Shown one piece after another: positions 37,898-48,426 of a DNA stretch of 64,000 nt. A model generated the notes under the pieces. The model made no database searches, was not told the DNA's origin, and saw only the letters and a list, made by a program, of their open reading frames with translations. The DNA lies in NCBI GenBank assembly GCA_001931875.2, contig MSJH02000642.1, positions 124,001 to 188,000 on the forward strand. Reading direction: 5' to 3'. Every line of letters starts with the position of its first letter. Within the stretch, counting starts at the first letter, position 1. This DNA comes from Byssochlamys sp. IMV 00236. Taxonomy: Eukaryota; Ascomycota; Eurotiomycetes; Eurotiales; Thermoascaceae. The position numbers and the translations under genes are program-made.

Positions 37898-39835
37898 CTA
37901 TAAATAATATTTATTATATAAGCGATTGCTGCTGTGCTTCTGTTAATTTTAATATATAGTTAGGTATATTACTATGAAATTAATGTTTTTAAAGTCTTGA
38001 CTATAAAATTAAGCGAGGAATATTAAAAACTAACGCTGCTTTTTGCATAAATAGAATCTGATTTTCTTTTAAAGCTTGAATTGCTAATAGGAGTCTGCCC
38101 TCTTGCTTAACACAATTTTTTGATAATTTAGGCTGTTTTAATAGCATAGTAAGTGTTTGAATAATATTAATTTTAATGTGGCATAGAAAGCTGATGGGGT
38201 GGCTAGCTCGGTCGGGTGGCCAGGTCGGCCGGGAAATACGTTACTTAAAGCCTTAGTTATATAAACCTTTAAGGATGTGGAGAATTTTATGAGTCGCTAA
38301 GATCTTAGTGAGCCTGAGCTGGGACTTATTATTATAATCTCGGACCAGCACTAACTACTCCGTACTAGCTCCTTAGTTAGACTGGAATCATGACCCTACG
38401 ACCCAAAGAGGAAGACGAGTATCATTATTATTTAGGTTCCTTGAATCTGACCGGCTCTCGAGTCGTCCCAACGTCGTATCGCAGCCGAGATCCGCTAAAG
38501 TTATCGCATGGTTTTCCGCCGATCGCCGCGATGGCGTTGTATGAAAAACCGGCTTCGCAGTCAACCCTAGGCCACCAGTGTGCAGCGTGCAGCAATAATG
38601 CATCATGAACAGTCTCTTCTTTGTTGCTCCCCTTCAGAGCCCAACGGTATAGCTGGATGTGTGCACGCATGGTGTCCGCAGGGATACAAGGATACCAAAT
38701 TCAATCAACTTTGGCTGTGGGAATAGATATCGAATGGTTCTCCTTGCATCCTGACTCGTCTTCTCGGCCAATATTATGCAAAACCGGGAAAAATTATAGA
38801 CTAGCTGCGGGCCGATGCTACTGTCTCAGAAGGAAAGCAAAAAATTCACCAGACGGCGCAACGGTAAAGGCTGACCTGGTGAGCTGGTCGAGGTTCGATA
38901 TATGGTAAAATTGCGCTATGATAGAGTGGTAGAGTAGGTATTCTCTTCTCTGTTCCTGAGACAACGCACCGGGAGAAGAGACACAACGAGGAGGCATTAT
39001 CCATATTCCATCTGGATCATGATCGACAAAAGTAGGAGCTGCTTATCTCCCTAGCCGGCCGGGGAACTGAGCCCAGATCGCCCTTTGGGACGCTTTGGTG
39101 CCTGTCACGCAATAATAAATGATGTGCAACTCCAAACCACCGCTAACCGCAAGGGCGGATATATTGAAGGCGCGACAAACGTTGAACGGCAGTCATCCCA
39201 ACTCGACCGTTTCGCGTTGTTTTTGCCCCGGAGAAGCTAAGCAGAGAGGCTGAAGCCATTAATGATTGCTGGCACGACTGGAACATGACCCAAGGCAAGG
39301 TCTTTGCCAAGGCCTCCTACCGAAGGAGCCGTCAAAAAAAAAAAATAAAAAAAAATATCACGATGCTACCTCCAATCAAGGAGATGAGCCGACAGCCCAG
39401 CAAGGCTGGGATTGGACTATCGCTGCCTTTATCGGTCCCTGGTGGCTTTTTTACTTGGCCGGCCCTGGAGAGATAGGGAGTCAGGGACCCTCCTCGCTTG
39501 CCACGCTTCCACTCTCCTCACCAGCTCCCACGACTAGCTGTACAAGGAGTTCCCCAAAATAGATGGCGCTGCGAGCCCTGTGAAACCCAGGTTGGAGGAT
39601 GGAGCCATCCTTGCTGACTGCGTCCCTGGGGGCAGTCTGGATTGATTTAAACCTGTTGTCCCGCTGTTTGGCTCGGGATCTTGCTTTCTGCTCATCCCAT
39701 CATAATCTGGTTCTCTCGACGTTTGTTGCTGTTCGTCGTTGCAGTCACTCGCTTCTACTTCGATCGTTCATATAATACCGCCCTCGTTAAGATACCCATT
39801 TGCTTCTTGCCCGGAAAGCATCCATATTATTCATA
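37898..39835. other. Gene-poor transition and promoter region of the wall-protein gene
   Basis: The first 300 nt remain AT-rich, then composition becomes normal near 38200 with a G/C-rich patch at 38200-38240. Open frames at 38388-38908 overlap on both strands without motifs. The last 250 nt before 39836 are C/T-rich, as in highly expressed fungal promoters. I see no supportable gene. Confidence 0.5.
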
Positions 39836-40771
39836 ATGCAGTTCACCGTTGCCACTCTCGTCGCGCTCGCCGCGTCCGCTTCTGGTATGTTTAACTTGTG
39901 CCCCCTGGTCTTGTATATCTTGTATACTGAACTCGATCACTAACCAAACCATAGCCCTCCAGGTCACTTACCCTGGCAAGGACGCTAAGCTCGACCTGAC
40001 CAAGGACAACAAGATCGAGTGGAACTCGGTCAGGTACGTAGCTATCTATCATTGACGCTTATTATTATCTCAATTGGCCAACGCGAACTAACAAAGGATC
40101 TAGCACTGACCCGTCCACCGTTGACATCTACCTCGTGGACAACAGCGTCTACCCCACGGTCAACACCAAGATCGCCTCCGGTGTTGACACCTCTAAGGGC
40201 TCTTACACCTTTGATCTCAAGGGTGTCAAGGCTGGGTATGTAGCTGCCAGCTCCCTAACGACATATGTCGTATGTTCATATTGCTGACAATCATAACACA
40301 GTTCCGGCTACCAGATCAACCTGGTTTCCGATGATGCTCAGAACACCGGTATTCTGGCTCAGTCCCAGCAGTTCGACGTGACTGAGGCTGGATCCAGCTC
40401 CACCAGCGCCGTCACTTTCACTGACACCACCACTGGTGCCAGCACCTCTTCCACTGGTACGAGAACCAACCACCATCTCTCATCAGCGCAGATAGCAGGA
40501 AAAAAAAATCATCTTACTAACAACCCTCCTCGCAGCCTCCGGTAGCTCCACCACCCTGAGCACCAGCACCACTGGTACTGCCAGCTCCAGCGCCAGCGCT
40601 GCTTCCAGCAGCAGCTCTGCCTCTTCCAGCGCTTCCAAGACCAGCTCGAAGACCGCTTCCGAGACTGGTTCCTCCGCTACCGCTACCGCTACCCACAACG
40701 CCGCCAGCGCCCTCTCCGTCTCCGCTGGTGCCGGTACCTTCCTCATGGGTATCTTCGCTCTCATCCTGTAA
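39836..40771 (+). CDS. GPI-anchored Ser/Thr-rich cell-wall protein (Kre9/Knh1-like N-terminal domain)
   Basis: Five exons (39836-39884, 39955-40033, 40104-40235, 40302-40456, 40536-40771), 651 nt, 216 aa. Residues 1-17 are a signal peptide (MQFTVATLVALAASASA). Residues about 18-110 form a beta-rich domain starting LQVTYPGKDAKLDLTKDN and containing YLVDNSVYP, as in the Kre9/KNH N-terminal family. The rest is a Ser/Thr/Ala tract suited to O-mannosylation. The C-terminus (SAGAGTFLMGIFALIL) is a hydrophobic GPI-attachment signal. The protein should be secreted and attached to the plasma membrane or wall glucan. C-biased third positions in the coding exons suggest high expression. The biochemical role of this family is not settled. 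Confidence 0.85.
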
Positions 40772-42023
40772 AGCAGTCGTCAGCGACAAGCACGGCAGAA
40801 TGAGATCGCGGGGGACAAGGGAAAACGTGAAAACGTAAACCCCAACCCCGCATTCTCCTCGCTTTCATGGGAGGCAAGATATATACGAAGAAATTCTTAA
40901 AAACATAATGATATCCCCTTGCAGAGAAAAGGAGGAAATGGAGGAGAGACGTTGATGGAAATTTCTTTTCTTTTCTTTTGATGTGTAAAGGCCACTTCGT
41001 CGTCACCACCGATAGTGAGGAATCATTGGGTGGGTGTTCGAATTTAGCTATTAATGTGAATGGAGCTATGTATCTATACTCCTGTGCTCGAATTTGGGGG
41101 AAACCGCTCCTCGTCTTTACTTCTCTCATCTTCTTATCCCTATTTGACTGAATAGTAAATCTGGATTGATGGTTAAACCTTGGGAGGATTATCTCTTCCG
41201 GCTCGACGTCGAATATATTAATATAATACCGGTTCTTGTTTACTCTAGACGAAGCTACAGCCAACTTAGGAGTGATAGTATAGCTAATAAATGTCGATCA
41301 TAGTGGCAGAAGTTACCAACCTCTAGTTTAAAAGACGAGAAGAAACCCCGGTCTGTAAAATCGAACCCCATGCATTGCTTTTGCGCGCAGTGCGCTTTCA
41401 CGTGCACCAGCTAGCCACTGTGAAGGGGAAACAGACAACATGCTTGCTATTGTACATTCGTTTCGTGAGCAATAAATATGAAAAGAAGAACTTGAAATTG
41501 AAAGAAAAACCAGCGAGATAAACAATGTCATGCCAGATCGGACTGCAAAATGTCGAGTCTCTCCTTAGAGGTGTCTCTCGTCCTTTCCAAAAGCCGATCT
41601 GTACAGAGGACATAGTTATTCTTCGACAAAGGATAATTAAGACAGGATCAGAGTAGCCCAGCGACAACGGAGAGTGAAGAAATCAACGAATCCCAATACA
41701 GGGCCGTATGCCCTCCGTCGTCGACATTTCCGCTGCGAAAACACCAACCATTCAAAGAATTGGAACTTTTCTAAAATTTTCATCGCCAAACCGACCGTTT
41801 TCGCCAGCCACCGTTTTGTAACCCGAAGCCGAAGCCAAAGCTATCGCCACACCAATAGACAGCATCGTCCCGTGACGTGACTTGAAATAGAAAGACATAG
41901 GGGAAATGAAGTTCAAAGAAACAGAGCTGTCAGAAAACAAGGGGTATTAAGTCGTACATGATGCATGGGTAGGAAAATCGCGTCCTGTGGTCTTGCAAAC
42001 TAAGTAAGGCTGCGACTGACAGG
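40772..42023. other. Convergent intergenic region
   Basis: 1.25 kb between the 3' ends of the wall-protein gene and Rsc9. Open frames here are short or antisense and show no domains. Confidence 0.5.
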
Positions 42024-45000
42024 TTAATCGTCTTCTTTCTCGAATTCCATGATCAGCTCTGTAAGCTCTTTGCGCAACGAGCGATTGCGGTCCCACGTTG
42101 AGATAATCTTCGCACGGTGGCTCAGGAATACAGCCTTTTTCCACGGCAAGTCATTGTATCTTGGCCCCGCACTGCCGCTGGGGAGGTTCCAAGCAATGTT
42201 GCGCATGATCAGCGCAGCCTTGTACGCGACACCATAAGGCTCGCCTCTCTCGTTGGTCGGTGTATCCATGTAGTACCAGCGCCGGACAACGCGCGGCTGA
42301 AGGATCTTACGCTCCGGCTTAGGCGGTTCAGCGTCAGGATCGCGCTCTTCAGGCAAGTGTGAAGCAACATGCTCAGCAACCATAGCAGTGTCGTCGCTTG
42401 GGCCAGTTGTTCTGAACTTGGTGCAGTTATTCCATTCGCAGGTGTGGATAGGTCTGTCTGCTTTGCTGAGGTCGTAATGACCAGGCTGTTCCGTAGGTTT
42501 CAGATGCATGTGCTCCGTGAAGACATGGGAACGAAGATCAGTAGGCGTAGGGAAGGCACGGCCGCAAACCCTCGAGGCCTGGGCATTATCGGCCCATTTG
42601 CAGTACAGGTAAGGGAAGCCTTGGAAGGTGTACGCAGTCTCCAACGGGCGGATGCCCTTGATGATGAACTTGGTTGCAGTCCCCGGTCCATTGATAACCT
42701 GCGCCTGTGCATTGGTAAAGGTGGTGCTGACGTTCTTGATGAACTCGGCAGCAGGAAGAACACCACCACCGGGAAGCCGAGAGTCAGCGAACCTGCTCTG
42801 ATAGGCTTGCCAAAGAGCAATCTGTGTGATTTCACATTCGGGGTCTTCGACGAAACAGCAACGTAGCCAGCGGGAACTGCGTTCAGGCTCGGAGAGTTCC
42901 ATCAGATCCTTGAACAGCTCTGGGGGCACACGCGGAATCTCGGTAGGTGGCGCTTCGACCTTCTCTTCTTGCAGCACAGTCTCACGCTTGCCAAGTCTTC
43001 CTTCATGGTGGAGTAGATCAATCATTTTGGGAACGAAAACAGTGGGAAGACTGAACACCTCGAGCATAGTATCCATGTTCTCTGGTATGAGAGTGTACTG
43101 GTAGAAGAAGTCAAGAGCACCGCTGATCATATCCTTATCACTGGGAACAAGAGTGAGATAGTAAAGCTGCTGAAGTATGTCCTTGGGTACCCCGCCACGG
43201 ATCGCAGTGTTGCTATCAGGAGCCTCCAACTCGGTAGAGAAATGGGTCAGGGACCAAAGAGCGCGGACGATATGCGCACGATCGTTCGATTTGAGACATT
43301 CCAACAATGAAATCCAGAGAGGATCTTGCGGATCCGTTCTCATGTACATCGTTACCTCTTCCGCAATGTCCAAGGCATCGTTCTTGATCTCGTTGAGACG
43401 AGGGTCGGACGGGATATTGATCAGGACGACGAGGAAATCCCTCAAAAGTCCCTTTGCATAGCGTGACACGTACCAGGCGTTCTCTTTCAAGAGAACCATG
43501 TTACGCAGAACCAACGTAGCCTCTTTGATATTCCGTAGATGGTGATTGAACTCTTCAGTTTCGAGAGTGTCATTGGGCAGAGTGACGGGAATACTCTTGA
43601 TGCGCTCAAGGATATCGCGTGTGCTCTGCAGGGAATTGAGAATATTCACACGGTTCATTGGCTTGTGGAAGTCATATTCAAGTTCCCATTTGACTCCAGT
43701 ACAGAGAAGAGTGATCTCCATGGCTTTCTCCATAAGCGTTTCTGCGAGCAGCGGGAACCCCTCAAACTTGAATTTGTCCCAGCGTTGGTTCGATATCTGC
43801 ACCAAGTGGTAAAGCGCAAAGTCAACTTCGTCGGGAATTCCAGATTGGAGTCCGTAGTGAGCACGCTTATAGATATGGTCCGCTGTGTGATATAGTCAGC
43901 ATAGATTCACAACCGGGTTTAGCCTGCATATTATGCATCTAGCATGCAACACGAGACTTACACTTCGGGACATCAAGAAATCTGAGAGGGAACAAAGGGT
44001 CATAGAAGTCAGCCTCTTTGACCTCCTTGGTTCTCTGCTCAGCGAAAAGGCCTGGACGAGAACCAGGGGTGGGTACGTCGCGCGTCAGCATCGGAACAAA
44101 TTTCTCATCCTTTCCCTGGAAATCATGAACATTGAAGTTCGCGCTCATGGGATTCGAGCTGGAGTTCATGTTTGGAGGGTGTGAGCCACTAGGCTGTGGG
44201 GAGGAAGTGTGAGTACTGGCGCGAGTCTGTCTGACGGGCGCAGTATTCGGGGTAAATTGCGGCGCTTTGGGGGGCTGCGGCCTTAAGCCTTCTGTAGAAA
44301 AGATCAGTATTGAGACTATGCCACTGTCTTATATGAGAAAGGATTAGGCACTTACCACGGCGCGCATCACGGTTGGAAGGGGTGGACATTGCTATGTCTG
44401 CAGTCGTTCCCTGCACAAAGGAGAAGGGAGAAGGAGAAGAAAATATGAAAGAAGGAGCTGGCGTTTTATTTATGTTATCTGCGTGACCGGAGTAACGTCC
44501 GTCGTGGGAGGGCTCTGGTGAAGCGCCTTCCTGCCCCGCCCTGACAGGTTGGTTATTGAAAAACCGAGCGACAGCGCCAGTCTCACCAGGCCGGTGCCGC
44601 TGGAATTGGTGGAACAGGCCGTCAAAAAGAGCCTGGTCTTTAAGCAGGAGCTGTTCCTCTGTCTCCAATGGGAGACCAACGGGCGCGACGTCCTCGAGGA
44701 GCGTTTTTGGAGGAGGCGTCCTATTCTGAAGCCGGGCAATCTCGTACGCGCTATATCGCACACGTTAACAGTAGTCCAACAGATTCAAAGTTGAGCATTA
44801 CTCACAGAAGATTGTCCTTGTAGATTCCCTTCACTTGGAAGGACAGGTGCTGGGGCACGTTGAGCTCCTCGCAAACGAACCTCCAGTATCTCGCCCCGTA
44901 TTCCGGACGTGAGAGGGCGGCGTAACCCCCGGCGGCAACGACGGTCTTCAGTAGCTCGTAGAGCTCGAGGCTTCTGTGGATCGAGGGGTGCTTCAATTGG

Positions 45001-45313
45001 GATGTTGTGCTGTTGTATGAATTCTGTTCAGCGCATCATCCAAAAGTATGCGAGAAACGCGATGCAGGAACACTCACCCCCTCTCGGTGGAGAACCTTTT
45101 CAAGTCCTCGTGGAACTCGCGCTTAGTTTCCGGTATAAGCGCTGGGTCGGGCCTCTCGTCCCAATGATCCTTTAGCCCTCCAGCTGCTGCGAACGGCGCG
45201 ACTTGGTTCTGAGAGCTGTTTCGAGATCCCAGAGACAAAGACCGCGCTTCGATAGCAGCAGCTGGAGGCCCGTCCGGAATATCGTTTCTCCAAGAAAGCC
45301 CGGTGCTCTCCAT
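42024..45313 (-). CDS. RSC9: RSC chromatin-remodelling complex subunit Rsc9 (ARID plus RFX-like domain)
   Basis: A DNA-contacting subunit of the nuclear RSC (SWI/SNF-class) remodeller. Exons on the minus strand: 45313-45078, 45009-44806, 44750-44356, 44291-43962 and 43882-42024. They total 3024 nt, 1007 aa, in continuous phase. Residues about 60-165 form an ARID domain (FHEDLKRFSTERG, LELYELLKTVVAAGGY, YWRFVCEELNVP). A low-complexity linker follows, then an armadillo-like helical middle part. Around residue 730 is an RFX-type winged-helix segment (WLRCCFVEDPECEITQIALW), followed by two Cys/His finger-like clusters (about 810-890: CKWA..C..H..H; CEWNNC..H..H). This architecture is that of fungal Rsc9. 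It is transcribed divergently from the Rec114-like gene across 550 nt. Confidence 0.88.
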
Positions 45314-45865
45314 GGCTTACCTAAGCCTAGATCACGTGGGAAGGTAGATATGGCAGGGTGCTGGAGCCAATCACGTGCGGTCACAGGGATATCAGAAAGA
45401 TTATTGCCTAAGGCATGAACAAGCACTCATTGCTCGCTACAACAAAGAACCTCTGGCAGAAGTTGGAGAAAGAGAAAGTCAAGTTCTGATTTTTCAGAAT
45501 CAAAGCAGTTAAATAACATAGAGCACGTGATACAGGCAGTTATAGCAATACATCCTAGGAGCTACAATTCAGGGTGTACCCTTGATCAGTAACACTTCCT
45601 CAATATATCAAGAAATGATTTATCCCAGCAGATTATTGAGGTATCCCTAAAAGTGGTATTGCATAAGATCCAAAATAACATAATTAAAGCACTCCCCTGT
45701 AAAAGAATAATACGGACACCGTCGATGCTATACAAGCCCTCCATTTCCTCTTCCTCCTCTGGGGACATCATGTGCTCTCAAGATCGTAGATAGGTATCCT
45801 TTTCTTGCCGTCTAGAGCCCATCCATAATTTTTCTTCGAGAAGCAGATACAGCAGCCTTGATAAT
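45314..45865. promoter_or_regulatory. Bidirectional promoter with three CACGTG boxes
   Basis: Palindromic CACGTG sites occur at 45333-45338, 45372-45377 and 45524-45529 between the divergent starts of Rsc9 and the Rec114-like gene. CACGTG is the E-box bound by Cbf1/bHLH factors. Three in 200 nt is more than expected by chance. Regulation is inferred. Confidence 0.5.
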
Positions 45866-47506
45866 ATGTCCATCATATCTTACTTTCCTAACAATGCAGA
45901 GCAGCCTACTCAGCTGGCTCGTCTGGTTCTAGCCAAATTCTCCTACACGACAACATCAACGCTTCACAACGCGCCCCTGAATTGGAATCACATCATCGGA
46001 CAGAATGATATTGAGGCCGTGTTCGAGAGGTACCATGCATCAGGGCCAGGCGCTGGTCAAGGTCTTGGGAAGACAGTCCTGAAAGTGTCACAGCATGCTA
46101 AGGTGCTAGTAAGTTGTGTCTTTGAGGCAGTACGACGACACAATACGACTGCAAGAAAGCTGATTATAGACAACAAAAGGAAGAGTTGAACTTGAATCTC
46201 TTGACGCAAGAAGCTGTTTCTCAAGCTCGATCCATGCAGATTGGGAATGCGAAACCTACAGTAGCTGTGATTGTCAAGTCGCCGTGTCTGGCTGTCCGCT
46301 ACCCTCGGTCTATGGGCCAGGTATGTCTCTGAAAGGCCCAATTTTTTATTTGTTAACATATCTAAGTGATAATTTCGTCCAGATCCGTCGTTTCCAACTT
46401 AAATTCTCATCCGACCATGACTACTATACGGCGTTGGCTATCTTGAGTGAGATCAACTGCCCATTCACTGAGTCGAGCGGCGGCCCTTCGGTGCAAACAA
46501 CCCTGAGACCTGTGTCTTCATCTTCGCAAATACGCCCAGCTTCAGCATCTGTGGCTGGGACAGGCTTTTCGGCCCCAGTCAGAAACAGTGGGCTGGCTCC
46601 TGTGTTCAATACTGCCTTCGACGCGAGAGCATCCACGGGAAGCAATCCATATGGAACTTCAATTAGTGCACCGCGTAACTAGCCCCCTCATTCTTCCTGA
46701 ACAATTGACAGGGCTAACTATTTTTCCTCATCAGGGTCATCCATATCCTCATCCTCCTCGTACACTATCTCTACCGGATTCGAGCCGGCCACTGGGAATC
46801 GAGTCGGTGTTCAGCACGAAGAGAACCATGCATTACAACCCTTACCTCAAAGGAGTCCATATTTCAACCAGGGTACATCTCACGGGGAAGGACCCGCGTT
46901 TGGAACTCGCCCTTCCACAGCACCGGTGTCTGGCTATCATGACATTGAGTCTTTGAACCAGATCCTGCCACCAAAGAGAGAGCTTCCCTTTGCCAGACCC
47001 CTTGCGAAGAAGACTAAGACGGCACAGGATCCTCCGAAGACCGCTTCTTCTGGTCAACTCAGAGAATCAGAAGCTGAGCCATCTGCAGCGAGCAGGTCTC
47101 TTGAACCAACCGGCAACATACTCCCAGACAAAACCCATCTTACACAGCTTCCTCCAAATACTTACAATGACCCAAGGCCTTGCGTCCCATCACAGAATGA
47201 CACTGCTCACTTAAACCCAGAAGTGAGTCTCGTAACTCAAATCTGAACCTTTAACAAAACCACCGTTCTAACCCAACAAAGCAGCTTCAGACACCCAATC
47301 CGCAGCTTTCAACGAATCACTCTCCTCTGCCCCAGTCTCTCGGAATTCTCTCATCAGCAGATCTATCCGCATACGTAGTCAAACCAGTACCTGAGCGTTC
47401 CGCCCTCGTTGAATCGTGGGTATGCCAGCAGCTCGAAGATGATGGATTTCTGAGCCTATGTCAGGATATAGAAGGTGTTTGGAAAAGGATTACTTTCGGA
47501 CGATGA
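45866..47506 (+). CDS. Rec114-like meiotic recombination protein
   Basis: Rec114 works with Mei4 and Mer2 to promote Spo11-dependent meiotic double-strand breaks in the nucleus. Exons: 45866-46108, 46156-46320, 46383-46674, 46735-47222 and 47285-47506; 1410 nt, 469 aa. The N-terminal third gives a PH-like beta pattern ending in RRFQLKFSSDHDYYTALAIL with INCPF (exon 3), the family's signature motif area. The middle is Ser/Pro-rich and disordered, with SLNQILPPKRELPFARP. The C-terminus (WVCQQLEDDGFLSLCQDIEGVWKR) is a short helical module typical of Rec114. Intron 1 is only 47 nt. Rec114 proteins diverge quickly, so the call rests on motif order. It is head to head with Rsc9. Confidence 0.7.
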
Positions 47507-48426
47507 GGAGAAGAAATGATATATAACAGTGGTGAGGTAAGAAGAGCGGTTTCAGTAATAACCAGAATGGGGGTCTATAATATGTCGAATAGGGGTTGAG
47601 AAAGGAAAGTGGGAAGTGCTTTGCTTATATGAAACTCAACATACGTTTAACATTTCATATATTATACTATACATGCTAGCATTACTCTTCCCCTCGCGGA
47701 AGTTATATGATAGCACATTGATCTTAATTAGTACTAAAGATGCGAGGAAAAAGTAACTGGAAGATATTTTTGAGAGCGAGCTGTATTCGATACCACTTGA
47801 CCTAAGTATTACATACAGGTATGGACAAAGAACAAACAGCAAGAGTCGCCCTCCCAGCAATGAAGTCCAGTGACGGCTAGTAAATGGAAGAAGGACCAGT
47901 GATGGTCTCCCGCCTATCACAAGATTGATACCAAGGGTATCTGTACGTGAGTGCAAAAATTTGCATGTCATCACGACAAGGCTTATTACCGCGGTGCTGA
48001 AGAAAGTCTCCGTTCGTCTCGCTTTCTGAGGAGAAAGGCAACTACTAGAAGATAGCACCTTGTCGAGGCAAAGAAACAAGAGATGGGAAATAGAAAGACA
48101 AGACCATAAAAGAAATCCCGGCCCGAAAGATTCCCAACCCCTTCCAATGCTATCAAGTTGAGATGTCACATTTTTTCTTCTTTTCTTTTCTCTTTTCTTT
48201 TCTTTTGAGTCCTTTTGAGTCGTTTTGGCATTTTTTGGTGTGTTTTCTGCTCCCCGCCCATGTGCCACAAAAGTTCGATTTTGAACGCCAGCCAACGCCG
48301 ATTGCTTGAAAATGATTAAAAAGCCTGCTCTGTCATAAAAGACATACCCGAAAGTGAAATGACATTCCGAGTGTCGACGACTTGAGAGTCGATGACTACC
48401 TCAGGAAGATAAGAAAAGTGATAGAC
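47507..48426. other. Convergent intergenic region
   Basis: 0.9 kb between two 3' ends. A 219-codon minus-strand frame (47636-48295) is of odd composition and has no motif; I treat it as 3' UTR of the regulator gene. A TTTTC-rich tract lies at 48175-48210. Confidence 0.5.

Noticed and set aside
38388..38908. Overlapping plus and minus frames of 72-95 codons
   Set aside because: Both strands are open over the same DNA and no motif or splice context supports either.
40761..41264. 167-codon minus-strand frame after the wall-protein gene
   Set aside because: It overlaps the 3' UTR of that gene; composition is odd and no motif is present.
45009..45078. Apparent frameshift in the ARID domain of Rsc9 (an alternative reading HNIPIEAPLDP appears in another frame)
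   Set aside because: Placing the acceptor at 45010 restores a continuous frame (TTSQLKHPSIHRSLELYELL) matching ARID, so no frameshift is needed.
47636..48295. 219-codon minus-strand frame downstream of the Rgt1-like gene
   Set aside because: Ser/Lys-rich low-complexity translation without domains. It sits in the probable 3' UTR, and the TTTTC tract accounts for much of it.
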